From Methanobacterium sp. (GTDB lineage: Archaea; Methanobacteriota; Methanobacteria; Methanobacteriales; Methanobacteriaceae), in contig JAJFTX010000131.1 in assembly GCA_021372715.1 (NCBI GenBank), positions 1 through 11,326 on the forward strand: a stretch of 11,326 bases of DNA, given 5' to 3'. The translations under genes and the position numbers were made by a program. Shown here in pieces: positions 1-8,026 of the stretch. Below the pieces are notes generated by a model. That model had not been told where the DNA came from. It saw only the letters and a list, made by a program, of their open reading frames with translations, and did not search any database. Within the stretch, counting starts at the first letter, position 1. The number at the start of each line of letters is the position of its first letter.

Positions 1-1273
1 ATAAAATTTTACCCAGTAAAGGTATGAACTTCCTTTTTTCGAACATATACTCCGTTCTATTATAAGCCACCATTAAGAATAGAGCCACCCCCAACTCAGT
101 GATTAAAGTGTTTATACTGGCCCCAATATAACTATACTTGGGAATAAGGATTAAATTCAGTAAAATATTCAACACCATCCATATTCCGGTGATTTTCGTA
201 ACAATAAGTTCTTTATTATCTGATTGGAAGAATTGTACAAAAGCCGCATTCAGGAAGGTGAACACCGTTCCCCAGATCAGTATTTGCAGTATCAAAATAG
301 AATTAAAATATTCAACCCCATAGAGGATCAGGATTATCTGCGGAGCCAGGATGGTTACCAGCACACCCATAGGAACAGCCACGATTAACATGTATTTAAA
401 ATACTTCTCAGTGATGATCATCAGAAAATCCTGGGCGGTACTGTAAAAACGGGACATCACCGGGAAAATCGCCAGGTTAATGGCGATGGGAATGAACAAC
501 AAGGCATACACGAACTTATAAGAAGCACCGTAAAGACCGGTGGCCTCAGTACCCTGGATGAAAAATAGCATGGAAGAATCAATCCACAAGTAAATAGTGG
601 TGAATATTCCTATTAAACCAAAACCCAGGGCAATCTTAATATTTCTCTTCCAGAACTCCCGGTCTAAACTGATCTTAGGCAATACATAGTTCCTCTGGGC
701 TACCACTATAACCAGAATAAGATTAACAAACCCGGCAAATAAATAAATAAAAGCAAAAGCCACCACATCTAACTGGTAATAGATAGCCCATAAAACACCC
801 AATAATGTCACGATACTGCCTAATAGAACGGTTAATGATTGATATTCCAATTTCTCATAGGCCTGGAAAAGGGAATAGAAGGTACTGGTTAAGGTGGTGA
901 AAACCAGACTAATCATTAACAGAAGGATTACATAAACAGTAACTCCAGAGAAAACCTGTAATTCAATCAGTATAAAGGTGAAAATGAATAATAAGATTAA
1001 CAGAAAACATTTAATAGTTTGGAAATTACTGAGATATCTCTGGGATTTTGATCTGTCCCGGGCGATCTCCCGGGTCATCAGCGTGTTCAGACCTAAATCT
1101 GTGAAAATACCGAAAATACCAATAAGAGAAATACCAAAAGTAAGAATACCAAAGTTATCCGGCCCCAAATACCGGGCAGCGTAGATGTTGTATAAGAAGA
1201 TGAATAAATAACTTATAATCTGCGCCGTGAAGAAAACTGAAGAGTTCTTCACTATCCGGGACATCAACTCCAT
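1..1273 (-). CDS. Wzx-type polysaccharide flippase, partial (C-terminus beyond left edge)
   Basis: Reading the minus strand gives an uninterrupted frame that is still open at base 1, so at least 424 residues are present and the stop lies outside the window. The N-terminus (SRIVKNSSVFFTAQIISY, then RYLGPDNFGILTFG at about residues 34-47) is the signature of polysaccharide-biosynthesis flippases of the MOP/PST superfamily. Many hydrophobic segments follow along the whole length, as expected for 12-14 membrane helices. The family moves lipid-linked oligosaccharides across the cytoplasmic membrane, which suits the surrounding glycosyltransferases. The start is uncertain. ATG at 1273 has a GTGA motif 5 nt upstream and is preferred; ATG at 1264 and ATG at 1300 are in frame, but 1300 lies inside an 18-bp palindrome. 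At the usual family length of 420-510 residues, little is missing. The family call is firm; the substrate is unknown. Confidence 0.9.
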   Translation of the reverse strand, partial: MELMSRIVKNSSVFFTAQIISYLFIFLYNIYAARYLGPDNFGILTFGISLIGIFGIFTDLGLNTLMTREIARDRSKSQRYLSNFQTIKCFLLILLFIFTFILIELQVFSGVTVYVILLLMISLVFTTLTSTFYSLFQAYEKLEYQSLTVLLGSIVTLLGVLWAIYYQLDVVAFAFIYLFAGFVNLILVIVVAQRNYVLPKISLDREFWKRNIKIALGFGLIGIFTTIYLWIDSSMLFFIQGTEATGLYGASYKFVYALLFIPIAINLAIFPVMSRFYSTAQDFLMIITEKYFKYMLIVAVPMGVLVTILAPQIILILYGVEYFNSILILQILIWGTVFTFLNAAFVQFFQSDNKELIVTKITGIWMVLNILLNLILIPKYSYIGASINTLITELGVALFLMVAYNRTEYMFEKRKFIPLLGKIL

Positions 1274-1291
1274 GATGCTCACTATATATCT

Positions 1292-1309
1292 AAGTTTCAT
1301 ATGAAACTT
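1292..1309. promoter_or_regulatory. Perfect 18-bp palindrome between divergent genes, candidate operator
   Basis: AAGTTTCATATGAAACTT equals its own reverse complement over all 18 bases. It lies between the flippase (leftward) and the methyltransferase (rightward). It sits about 20-30 bp downstream, in the leftward direction, of a TATA-like TTAAATATA, where an archaeal repressor would cover the transcription start. It also contains an in-frame ATG of the flippase at 1300. An operator role is inference; a chance palindrome in AT-rich DNA is possible. Confidence 0.4.
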
Positions 1310-1323
1310 TCTCAAATCCCTGG

Positions 1324-1332
1324 TTAAATATA
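1324..1332 (-). promoter_or_regulatory. Possible TATA element for the leftward flippase
   Basis: On the minus strand this reads TATATTTAA, about 27 bp upstream of position 1300. This predicts transcription starting at or near 1300, giving a leader of roughly 27 nt to the ATG at 1273. For the rightward methyltransferase it is too close to the GTG at 1348 to act as its TATA box. The assignment rests only on composition and spacing. Confidence 0.25.
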
Positions 1333-1347
1333 CTAAAAAAACGATGG

Positions 1348-2316
1348 GTGGTTAAGAAAATCAAATGTAGAATCTGCGGAAACTCTCAAGGAAACAGCAT
1401 CATCAAAGTCAAGGAGATGATGTTCGGTTTAAGGGAAGAATTCGATTATCTGGAATGTAACAACTGCGGATGTTTGCAAATATGCCAAATACCAGAAGTT
1501 ATGGGGAAATATTATCCAGAAAACTATTATTCCCTGAAAAACCAGGATCAGAAACCGAATTTTCTAATCAGAAACCTCATCAGGAAAAGAAACCAACATT
1601 ACATATATAAGAACAGCATACTTGGAAGATTAATCCAGAAAATATTTCCCAACCCCTTCTTCTCCAGGTTAGGAGAATTGGACCTGGATCACAACTCCCG
1701 AATATTAGACGTGGGAAGTGGTGGGGGATTAATAATGAATTTCTTCAGTGATCTGAACTTCAAAAAAGTCACAGGTATTGATCCGTTCCTTGATAAGGAG
1801 ATTAAATTTAAAAACCTGGAACTCATGAAGAAAGAGATAACTGAGATGCCCGATGATGTAAAGTATGATCTGATCATGTTCAACCACTCCTTGGAACATA
1901 TAAGTAACCAGCAAGATACCATCAACAAAGTATCCCAACTACTAACCCCTGATGGAACCTGCATCATATGGATGCCTGTTAAAACCGATTATATATGGGA
2001 CCTGTACAGGGCGGACTGGGTTCAGATAGACGCACCCCGACACTTTTATCTGCACACCCTAAAAAGCCTGGAAATCCTACTAGGAGAGGATTTAATATTA
2101 AAGGATGTGATCTTTGATTCCTATGAATTCCAGTTCTGGGGCAGTGAACAATATAAGAAAAACATTCCCCTGGAATCAGAGAACTCCTACCTAATAAATC
2201 CTAAAAAGAGCATCTTCAGCCAAGAAGAAATAAAACAATACCGGAGACAAGCAGCAGAACTGAACCAACAAGGAAGAGGGGACAGTGCCACCTTCATAAT
2301 CCACCAGAAAAGTTAG
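1348..2316 (+). CDS. Class I SAM-dependent methyltransferase with N-terminal zinc-ribbon-like cysteines
   Basis: This 322-residue soluble protein starts at GTG. The N-terminus carries C7-x2-C10 and C37-x2-C40, a probable zinc-binding module common in methyltransferases of surface-glycan and sugar-modifying clusters. The Rossmann-type SAM-binding motif I is ILDVGSGGG at residues 119-127, and an acidic residue follows in TGIDP at about 142-146. The post-motif region DLIMFNHSLEHI (174-185) and APRHFYLHT (229-237) match the Methyltransf_23-type group. It probably methylates a sugar or glycan, but the acceptor cannot be read from sequence. GTG at 1348 is the only start that keeps the first cysteine pair. 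No clear Shine-Dalgarno site precedes it, so the mRNA may be leaderless. It does not show the extra C-terminal domain of sugar C-methyltransferases such as NovU/TylC3. The gene is divergent from the flippase and followed, after a 22-bp repeat array, by a glycosyltransferase on the same strand. Confidence 0.85.
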   Translation: MVKKIKCRICGNSQGNSIIKVKEMMFGLREEFDYLECNNCGCLQICQIPEVMGKYYPENYYSLKNQDQKPNFLIRNLIRKRNQHYIYKNSILGRLIQKIFPNPFFSRLGELDLDHNSRILDVGSGGGLIMNFFSDLNFKKVTGIDPFLDKEIKFKNLELMKKEITEMPDDVKYDLIMFNHSLEHISNQQDTINKVSQLLTPDGTCIIWMPVKTDYIWDLYRADWVQIDAPRHFYLHTLKSLEILLGEDLILKDVIFDSYEFQFWGSEQYKKNIPLESENSYLINPKKSIFSQEEIKQYRRQAAELNQQGRGDSATFIIHQKS

Positions 2317-2332
2317 AAATTTTCACATCTTC

Positions 2333-2457
2333 AACATGGGAAATAAGTCTATTAAACATGGTAAATAAGTCTATTAAACATGGAAATAAGTTTATTAAAT
2401 GGAAATAAGTCTATTAAAATGGAAATAAGTCTATTAAACATGGGAAATAAGTTTATA
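2333..2457. repeat. Tandem array, six copies of a 19-22 bp unit
   Basis: Six head-to-tail copies start at about 2333, 2355, 2377, 2398, 2417 and 2437. The unit is close to AACATGGGAAATAAGTCTAT followed by TA. The first two copies are 22 bp; later ones are shortened to 19-21 bp by loss of bases around AACATGG. There are no spacers. The array fills nearly all of the 151-bp gap between the methyltransferase stop and the glycosyltransferase start. Each copy contains an ATG in a context (ATGGGAAATAA or ATGGAAATAA) that resembles the true start of the next gene (ATGGAGAATGA). The last copy ends about 11 nt before that start. Confidence 0.9.
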
Positions 2458-2467
2458 AGAGATTATC

Positions 2468-3415
2468 ATGGAGAATGAAAACCTAATATCCATCATAACA
2501 CCCACCTATAATCATGAAGATTATATTAAGCAGTGCATAGACAGTGTACTATCTCAGACCTATCCTTACTGGGAGCAGATAATCATCGATGACGGATCCA
2601 CTGATAAAACAGCGGATATAATCAGAGAATATGATGATGAGAGAATAATCTATATCAAACAGGAAAATCAGGGAATATACCAGCTTAAAAATACATACAA
2701 CCGAGCATTAAAATTATCTAAAGGGGAATACATCGCAATACTTGAAGGGGATGATTACTGGCCTGATTATAAACTGGAAAGACAGATTAAAAGCCTAGAA
2801 AATCAGGAAATAGTTTTAAGCTGGGGCAATGCCCAGATAGTAGATGAAAAGGGCAATGATAAGAAAATAGTTCATAAACCAGATTCATATCCCCAGATCA
2901 CTAAAAACAATGAAATATTAGATGAACTTTTATTAACCAATTATATACCAGCTTGCACTGTTTTATGCAGGAAAAAAACATTATTAAAGGTTGGTGGATT
3001 TCAACAACCCCAAAAAGCCCCATTTGCAGACTACGCCACCTGGCTGGAATTAAGTAAAAAGGGTGGCTTTCAATATGAGAATAACCTGATGGGCTACTGG
3101 AGACATCATCAACGCCAGGTATCATCTAAACATGCTCTGGAAATGCTAAAGACCAGTTTCGATACATCATTAGAATTCTATGACCAGTTAACCACTGAAG
3201 AGAAAGAACAACTTAATATCAACCATCATATCATTCTTAAACAGAAAGAAAAGATGTTAAATGATCTTAGTTTCGGTTTAGGGAGAGAATGCTTAAAGAG
3301 TAAAAGATGGCAGAGAAGTAGGAATTATTTTAAAACAGCCCTGAAAGGTTCCCTTAAAATTAAATTTTATGCTATGATAGGTATATTATTCAGTTATCTG
3401 AAGAAAGAAATGTGA
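2468..3415 (+). CDS. Family 2 glycosyltransferase (GT-A fold)
   Basis: The 315-residue protein opens with the classic GT2 sequence SIITPTYNHEDYIKQCIDSV (from about residue 8). The nucleotide-binding DDGS is at 41-44 and EGDD at 93-96 occupies the DXD metal-binding position. ADYATWLEL (187-195) and the YWRHHQRQVS segment (210-219) match the acceptor-side part of GT2 enzymes. The C-terminal ~80 residues are basic and helical (GRECLKSKRWQRSRNYFKTAL), like the TPR-like tails often found on GT2 proteins of archaeal and bacterial glycan clusters. There is no membrane segment, so it probably works at the inner face of the membrane on a lipid-linked acceptor. ATG at 2468 is well supported because the GT2 motif starts only a few residues later. 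No strong Shine-Dalgarno site is visible, and a tandem array abuts the start. Donor and acceptor are unknown. It converges on the acyltransferase gene. Confidence 0.92.
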   Translation: MENENLISIITPTYNHEDYIKQCIDSVLSQTYPYWEQIIIDDGSTDKTADIIREYDDERIIYIKQENQGIYQLKNTYNRALKLSKGEYIAILEGDDYWPDYKLERQIKSLENQEIVLSWGNAQIVDEKGNDKKIVHKPDSYPQITKNNEILDELLLTNYIPACTVLCRKKTLLKVGGFQQPQKAPFADYATWLELSKKGGFQYENNLMGYWRHHQRQVSSKHALEMLKTSFDTSLEFYDQLTTEEKEQLNINHHIILKQKEKMLNDLSFGLGRECLKSKRWQRSRNYFKTALKGSLKIKFYAMIGILFSYLKKEM

Positions 3416-3483
3416 ATATCAATTTAAAAGATTTTATCTAAAAATAAACAAATCATTTAATATATTTCGCAGTCTAATCTGTT

Positions 3484-4083
3484 TCATAGTTCTTTTTCAA
3501 TCTCAATATATGGTTTAGTCACCTGCTTAACTACTTTTCCTGGAACACCCACCACTACCGAGTTTTCTGGTACGTCTTTTACCACCACTGAATTGCCACC
3601 GATCATGGAGTTATCTCCTATTTTAATGGGGCCTAATATCTTCGCCCCAGCACTTAATAAAACATTATCCCCTAATTCAGGGGCGACTCTTCCTCTTTTT
3701 GTTTTTCCAATACTGCCCCCAAGAATCACCTGGGGTAGGATGGTGGCGTTTCTACCTATCTTTGTCTCTGGATTGATGACAATGCACTGGGGATTGCCTA
3801 TGAATAAACCAGGGCCTATTTCTGTCGGGTATGGAATTACCAGGGTGTTGATAATGGAACTGAGTTTTTCCAGGAAATTATTCCCTCTTTTACCATTAAG
3901 GTGTCTTTTATGGAGTATACGGTAGCAATAAATGGCTCGGAAGGATCTGGTGATAAGGAAATATTTAAAGAAAATCAGATGTAAGGAGAAACCTTCCTTA
4001 TTCAACTCCATCTTCTTATTGGTGTAGATCCGTTCCAGATCAGATTTTAACAAATCCTTCACAGTTAAATCTTTCATAGACAT
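3484..4083 (-). CDS. Left-handed beta-helix acyltransferase, serine acetyltransferase-like
   Basis: The 199-residue protein has a helical N-terminal part (about 1-80) and then hexapeptide repeats from IPYPTEIGPGLFIG (83-96) through INPETKIGRNATI (103-115) to the C-terminal end IGGNSVVVKDVPENSVVVGVPGKVV (161-185). This is the layout of CysE/EpsC-like acetyltransferases used in exopolysaccharide clusters. Compared with E. coli CysE, the catalytic HATG segment is replaced by NPQC (97-100) and the second histidine segment DRHP by RVAP (132-135), so both histidines that act on serine are missing. It therefore probably does not make O-acetylserine. Acetylation of a sugar, or loss of activity, is more likely. 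The start is ATG at 4083; a second ATG two codons later is possible. It lies 14 bp after the upstream membrane-protein gene and is the last gene of that operon. Confidence 0.82.
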   Translation of the reverse strand: MSMKDLTVKDLLKSDLERIYTNKKMELNKEGFSLHLIFFKYFLITRSFRAIYCYRILHKRHLNGKRGNNFLEKLSSIINTLVIPYPTEIGPGLFIGNPQCIVINPETKIGRNATILPQVILGGSIGKTKRGRVAPELGDNVLLSAGAKILGPIKIGDNSMIGGNSVVVKDVPENSVVVGVPGKVVKQVTKPYIEIEKEL

Positions 4084-4097
4084 ATTATTTACCCATT

Positions 4098-5951
4098 TTA
4101 TAAAATTAAATAAACACGATAATCTCCATTGGAATATATGTTATTCACACTTTTATCTAGTTTATCGAATTTATTGTAATCTGCTGGGGTGTACCTCCAT
4201 TTATTCTCATATCCGGGATACAGTTCTGGATAGGCAATTCTCAACAGGGTCATGTCAATATAATACCAGCTGGTGTCGTATGTTTCCCCATAAAAAGTCT
4301 TATCCTGGTAATTGAAATGATCCGGACCTGTAAGAATGGTTGTTTTATTATTTATATTGAATTTAACTCCTTTAATAGCATCGTTTAGTCTGAGAATCTG
4401 CCCATAATAGAAGTTGATATTATTATCGATGATCAGGTCTGGATTCCGGTAGTTTAAAAACCAGCTTTGACCAGTTAACTCCATATCTGTGGTTTGAAAA
4501 TTAGGGCCTTTAGTTATTGGTGATGCATAAATATTGAACAACCCGATTATACCCCCAGAAAGTATTAAACCCACCAGGAATATCATACCTACATTCTTTA
4601 TTCTGGGTTTAGCTTGGAAATAGGAGTAGAAGAACAGACCATTTAAGAGAATGGCTATTAACATAACATATTTCAGAACTCTAGTAAATTCAACCCCAAC
4701 AACGTTTATAAAACTGATCAGTCCTATGGCCGCGAAGATGATGAATAAGAAAACATAGGTCAAAATATTCAAGTGGGAGATATTCAAATCATCCTTTTCT
4801 GCTGAGAAAAATCCTCTGAGAAATATAATACTCACCACCATAGCTGCTGTCAGAAATAGTATGTATTGACCGTATAAACTCATGGCTATCAATATAAGAT
4901 TGTCTAAGGATAGATTGGCTAAACTCAACAAACTAGAAAACTGCATGAGATTACTGGATCCGATTTCATTTTTAAACCAGCTAATTACCTGCTGAGCCTT
5001 CTCAAAAAACCAGGAAAAAGATGTAAACCAGGTCAGCCAGATCACCATCAATAATAAAAATATGGATGAATTATTCTTGAAAAAAGGTTTTCCTAGTTTT
5101 GATTCCAGTTTATTATTAGTGTATCGCTGATAAAACCTAGCGGAGATGTAAATCAACACGAAAATAATTAATAAAAATAATGTTACCTCTCCAGAATGAA
5201 AAAAGGGTATTAAAACTAGGAATAGGATCAATAATAGAGTGTATTCAATAATATTAATATTAGAATTTCTTGTTTTATAAAAAAGATAAATAACAAAGGG
5301 TATCAAATAAAAACCTTCCACGCTAGGGGCCAGCATAGTTGTTTCAAATTGAAAGGGTATTATGGAACCAAAAGCCATAATTAAAATAGTATTCGCCCGA
5401 TTATTAGTGATTTCATTGGATAATAAATAAAGAGAGAATATGAAGAAAAGATAATAGAAAAGGGGTAAAATTTGGGTTTGTAAATAAAGACTAATCCCGG
5501 AGATGTAGTAGAATGATGCCATGGTAATGTGCAGTAGAGGATAAAGATTTTCTCCAATACCACCGGATCCCTGAAAATTACCACTGCTTATCAGGTCCTT
5601 AGCATATCCGATATGGGAAAGAACATCTCCCCGGCCCATTATAAAATAATCCCGGAAAACAGGTAAAAGAATGATTATAACGTTAATCAAAATCAAGGCT
5701 AACAAAGCAGATTTCCACATACTAGACTGATCATGATGGAAAGATTGATAGATTAAGACTGAAATTCCACAAAACATACTTATAATGAGTAAAATCCATA
5801 AAGATACAGGATAAGCATTATAAATAGAAATTTCATAACCATTAGCTGTTCCAATAAAATTTATAATTATTAAAGAGGCGCTGATCAAAATAAAAGCAAT
5901 GATTATAAGGATTTTCTGAATATAGTTATCACTAGGCAGCTTCGATTTCAC
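4098..5951 (-). CDS. Large polytopic membrane protein, putative GT-C-type glycosyltransferase
   Basis: With a GTG start at 5951 the protein has 617 residues: a short basic cytoplasmic N-terminus, about a dozen hydrophobic segments, and a soluble C-terminal part of about 140 residues (from about 476). After the third membrane segment comes GRGDVLSHIGYAKDL (about 106-120), an extracytoplasmic loop with an Asp and a His four residues apart. This recalls the acidic first-loop motif of GT-C enzymes that use polyprenyl-phosphate sugars. The final segment, ending NNIYSNGDYRVYLIL, is of a type common at the ends of archaeal multi-membrane proteins in glycan clusters. The frame extends to a TTG at 6041, but that would overlap the upstream GT4 gene by 71 bp. 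GTG at 5951, 19 bp after the GT4 stop, leaves a sensible N-terminus. It may instead be a polymerase or a membrane protein of unknown role. Confidence 0.75.
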   Translation of the reverse strand: MKSKLPSDNYIQKILIIIAFILISASLIIINFIGTANGYEISIYNAYPVSLWILLIISMFCGISVLIYQSFHHDQSSMWKSALLALILINVIIILLPVFRDYFIMGRGDVLSHIGYAKDLISSGNFQGSGGIGENLYPLLHITMASFYYISGISLYLQTQILPLFYYLFFIFSLYLLSNEITNNRANTILIMAFGSIIPFQFETTMLAPSVEGFYLIPFVIYLFYKTRNSNINIIEYTLLLILFLVLIPFFHSGEVTLFLLIIFVLIYISARFYQRYTNNKLESKLGKPFFKNNSSIFLLLMVIWLTWFTSFSWFFEKAQQVISWFKNEIGSSNLMQFSSLLSLANLSLDNLILIAMSLYGQYILFLTAAMVVSIIFLRGFFSAEKDDLNISHLNILTYVFLFIIFAAIGLISFINVVGVEFTRVLKYVMLIAILLNGLFFYSYFQAKPRIKNVGMIFLVGLILSGGIIGLFNIYASPITKGPNFQTTDMELTGQSWFLNYRNPDLIIDNNINFYYGQILRLNDAIKGVKFNINNKTTILTGPDHFNYQDKTFYGETYDTSWYYIDMTLLRIAYPELYPGYENKWRYTPADYNKFDKLDKSVNNIYSNGDYRVYLIL

Positions 5952-5970
5952 CCTTGGGGAATGGTAATGT

Positions 5971-7089
5971 CTATTGAAGTTTGTCCAGTAACGATTTATA
6001 TTTCTCGACAGCTGCTTGGTAGTTAAAATTTTTCTCCACAAAATCGCGAGCCTCCCCAGCTATCTTCTCCAGTTGGGAACATTCTAATACTCTAATGATA
6101 TTTTCTTCTATAGATTTAACAGAGTTATCTTCCATAATAAAACTATTCTTCCCATCGATGATCAGATCAGGTATAGAACCAACATTCGCTGCCAGTACAG
6201 GGGTTCCACAAGCCATTGATTCTAGAATAATATAGGGTAGTCCTTCGGTTTGTGAGGGAATTACTAATAACTGTAGATCGTTCAGTTGATCTGTAAAATC
6301 ATCTTCAGGAATCCATCCTAAAAGTTTAACCCGGTCCGATAAGTTATTCTCCTTTAATTCCAACCGAATATCCTCTTCTAATGGTCCTGTACCTCCTATT
6401 ATGAACTCAATATCTTCTAATATTTCTATTATAGTAGGTATGGCTTTAATTAGTTTCATAACTCCTTTTTCAGAGCTCAATCTGCCCATGTAACCTACTA
6501 TCTTTTCTCGTTTATTGAATTTTTTTTCCACCTTAAATTCATGGAAATCAAGGAAATGTTCCTGTATAATATATATTTTGTCCTGGTATTTATCCAGTGA
6601 CCATGCACCCATCAGTGAAGGAGAATAAAGAAGTATAAGGTCTGATAGTATATAGTTTAAGTTCGTGACCAATTTTATCTCTTCATGAAAACTATCATTT
6701 AATGCTTCATTAATCTGTAACGACGATGATATTAGGGATAGGATGATGTTCTTGTTAAAAATCTTTGAAATTAACATAGGTAAAATAAGGGTGTCTCCCA
6801 TAAAATATGCGGTATCCACCTGATTAACTAATTTTAAAAAAGCATAAGACATCCTAATCTGGGTCTTGATTATATTAAAAAACCTAATTAACTTAGAACC
6901 TCCCCCTTTATGTGTTATGAATGCTTTATCCATATCTAAATCTTGGAATGGGTTTTCTCTACCTTTATCTACGGTTCCTATGAAATGTAATTCAGTGGTG
7001 ATGGGATCTAAAATTTCCAGCAGATTGTTAATGGCGATGATTCCTCCCCCTTCACCAATATTAAAAGCTAAAATAACAATTCGCTGCAT
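5971..7089 (-). CDS. GT4 family glycosyltransferase (GT-B fold)
   Basis: This 372-residue two-domain enzyme has a glycine-rich N-terminal loop (GEGGG at 12-16). The C-terminal domain starts with VGYMGRLSSEKGV (198-210), where R203 and K208 are the usual phosphate-binding residues. GGTGPLEEDI (232-241) and the E-x7-E signature EGLPYIILE (282-290), followed by SMACGTPVLAANVGSIPDLI, identify retaining GT4 enzymes. They transfer a sugar from a nucleotide donor, usually at the inner membrane face. ATG at 7089 is preceded by AGAGG with a 6-nt spacer (7096-7100). The gene lies 61 bp after the epimerase and 19 bp before the membrane protein. A TATA-like element in the 61-bp gap suggests it can also be transcribed from its own promoter. 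The sugar donor is not predictable. Confidence 0.93.
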   Translation of the reverse strand: MQRIVILAFNIGEGGGIIAINNLLEILDPITTELHFIGTVDKGRENPFQDLDMDKAFITHKGGGSKLIRFFNIIKTQIRMSYAFLKLVNQVDTAYFMGDTLILPMLISKIFNKNIILSLISSSLQINEALNDSFHEEIKLVTNLNYILSDLILLYSPSLMGAWSLDKYQDKIYIIQEHFLDFHEFKVEKKFNKREKIVGYMGRLSSEKGVMKLIKAIPTIIEILEDIEFIIGGTGPLEEDIRLELKENNLSDRVKLLGWIPEDDFTDQLNDLQLLVIPSQTEGLPYIILESMACGTPVLAANVGSIPDLIIDGKNSFIMEDNSVKSIEENIIRVLECSQLEKIAGEARDFVEKNFNYQAAVEKYKSLLDKLQ

Positions 7090-7126
7090 TTAAAGCCTCT
7101 GAATACTTTATAACAATCTATTTCTT

Positions 7127-7137
7127 ATATTTATAAA
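7127..7137 (-). promoter_or_regulatory. Candidate archaeal TATA box upstream of the GT4 gene
   Basis: The minus strand reads TTTATAAATAT, a close match to the archaeal TATA consensus. Its centre is about 44 bp upstream of the GT4 start codon. Transcription would begin near 7107, leaving an ~18-nt leader that contains the AGAGG ribosome-binding site. The geometry is right for a real promoter, but no BRE is obvious. Confidence 0.45.
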
Positions 7138-7150
7138 TACATGTAAAGGA

Positions 7151-8026
7151 TTATCTTTTTAATCCCTCTAAAACATCCGACAATCCTTGGTTAATATCAA
7201 TTCGTGGTTCCCATCCTAATTCTTCTCGAGCCTTGGTAATATCAGCAACCGTATCCATTACCTCATTTTTCCTCTTCTCTTTAGCACAGTCCACTTCTAC
7301 TGATTTACCATAGAGGTAAATGATCTTATCAACAATCTCCTTAACACTATAACTTATCCCATTTCCAATATTAAAGACATCGAAATCCTTCTTAACATTT
7401 AATGCTAGAATAAGAGCTTCAACCACATCCTGCACATGAATGAAATCCCTTCTAGGCTCACAGTCCTTCAGTTTGATCTGGCCCTTTTCCAATTGTTCTA
7501 AGATAGACGGGATGAGAAAATCAGCACCCTGATCTCTACCATATATATTAAACGGTCTTAAAATAACACATTCCAATCCAAAATCATTATTATAAGCCTC
7601 TAAAAGCTGTTCTGCCAATAACTTACTTCTAGAGTAAGGATTGAAAGGATTTACAGGATGATGCTCATCAATGGGAAGATATTGGGGCTTTCCATACACA
7701 TAAGAACTGGTGTATACTATTTTTTCTACATCTCTTTGCCTGGCCAACTCTAAAATATTCAAAGTCCCCATAGTATTCACTTCATATACTTCCCGAGGAT
7801 TCTTAAAGGATAGAGGCACATAAGTGACTGCAGCCAGATGATATATTATATCCACAGCATCAAATGTATCCTGAATCTTCTCCCAATTTCTTAAATCTAT
7901 TCTATGCCCCCGTGCATCGGTTAAAGTTACAACTTCAGCATCATCTCTAACCAGCCTATTTACTAATTTACTTCCTAAAAAACCGTTATGTCCGGTAACT
8001 AATACTTTTTTTCCCTGGATGTTCAT
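7151..8026 (-). CDS. NAD-dependent epimerase/dehydratase (extended SDR)
   Basis: The 291-residue protein shows the NAD(P)-binding TGHNGFLG at 11-18, YHLAA at 62-66, the active-site TSSYVYG at 106-112 and the catalytic pair Y131-x3-K135. RPFNIYGRDQ (157-166) and PRRDFIHVQDVVEAL (191-205) are the substrate-side motifs of nucleotide-sugar epimerases and reductases. It would convert a nucleotide sugar, for example as a GalE-like 4-epimerase or a 4-keto-6-deoxy-sugar reductase; the sequence alone does not decide. It is slightly shorter than typical GalE enzymes (about 310-340 residues). ATG at 8026 is preceded by an AGGAT element, with spacing somewhat longer than ideal. It is the first gene of the leftward operon (epimerase, GT4, membrane protein, acyltransferase). 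Confidence 0.88.
   Translation of the reverse strand: MNIQGKKVLVTGHNGFLGSKLVNRLVRDDAEVVTLTDARGHRIDLRNWEKIQDTFDAVDIIYHLAAVTYVPLSFKNPREVYEVNTMGTLNILELARQRDVEKIVYTSSYVYGKPQYLPIDEHHPVNPFNPYSRSKLLAEQLLEAYNNDFGLECVILRPFNIYGRDQGADFLIPSILEQLEKGQIKLKDCEPRRDFIHVQDVVEALILALNVKKDFDVFNIGNGISYSVKEIVDKIIYLYGKSVEVDCAKEKRKNEVMDTVADITKAREELGWEPRIDINQGLSDVLEGLKR

Noticed and set aside
138..323. Plus-strand reading frames within 138-323 and 978-1184
   Set aside because: They are antisense to the well-supported flippase frame and have no recognisable protein features.
2333..2457. The 22-bp repeats as a CRISPR array
   Set aside because: Copies are directly head-to-tail with no unique spacers and vary in length; no cas genes are nearby. 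The same holds for the 31- and 46-bp arrays.
3593..3925. Plus-strand frame of 110 codons antisense to the acyltransferase
   Set aside because: It mirrors the regular hexapeptide-repeat codons on the other strand and shows no domain or ribosome-binding site.
5952..6041. N-terminal extension of the membrane protein to the TTG at 6041
   Set aside because: It would overlap the GT4 gene by 71 bp and has no ribosome-binding site; GTG at 5951 lies just after the GT4 stop and gives a normal N-terminus.
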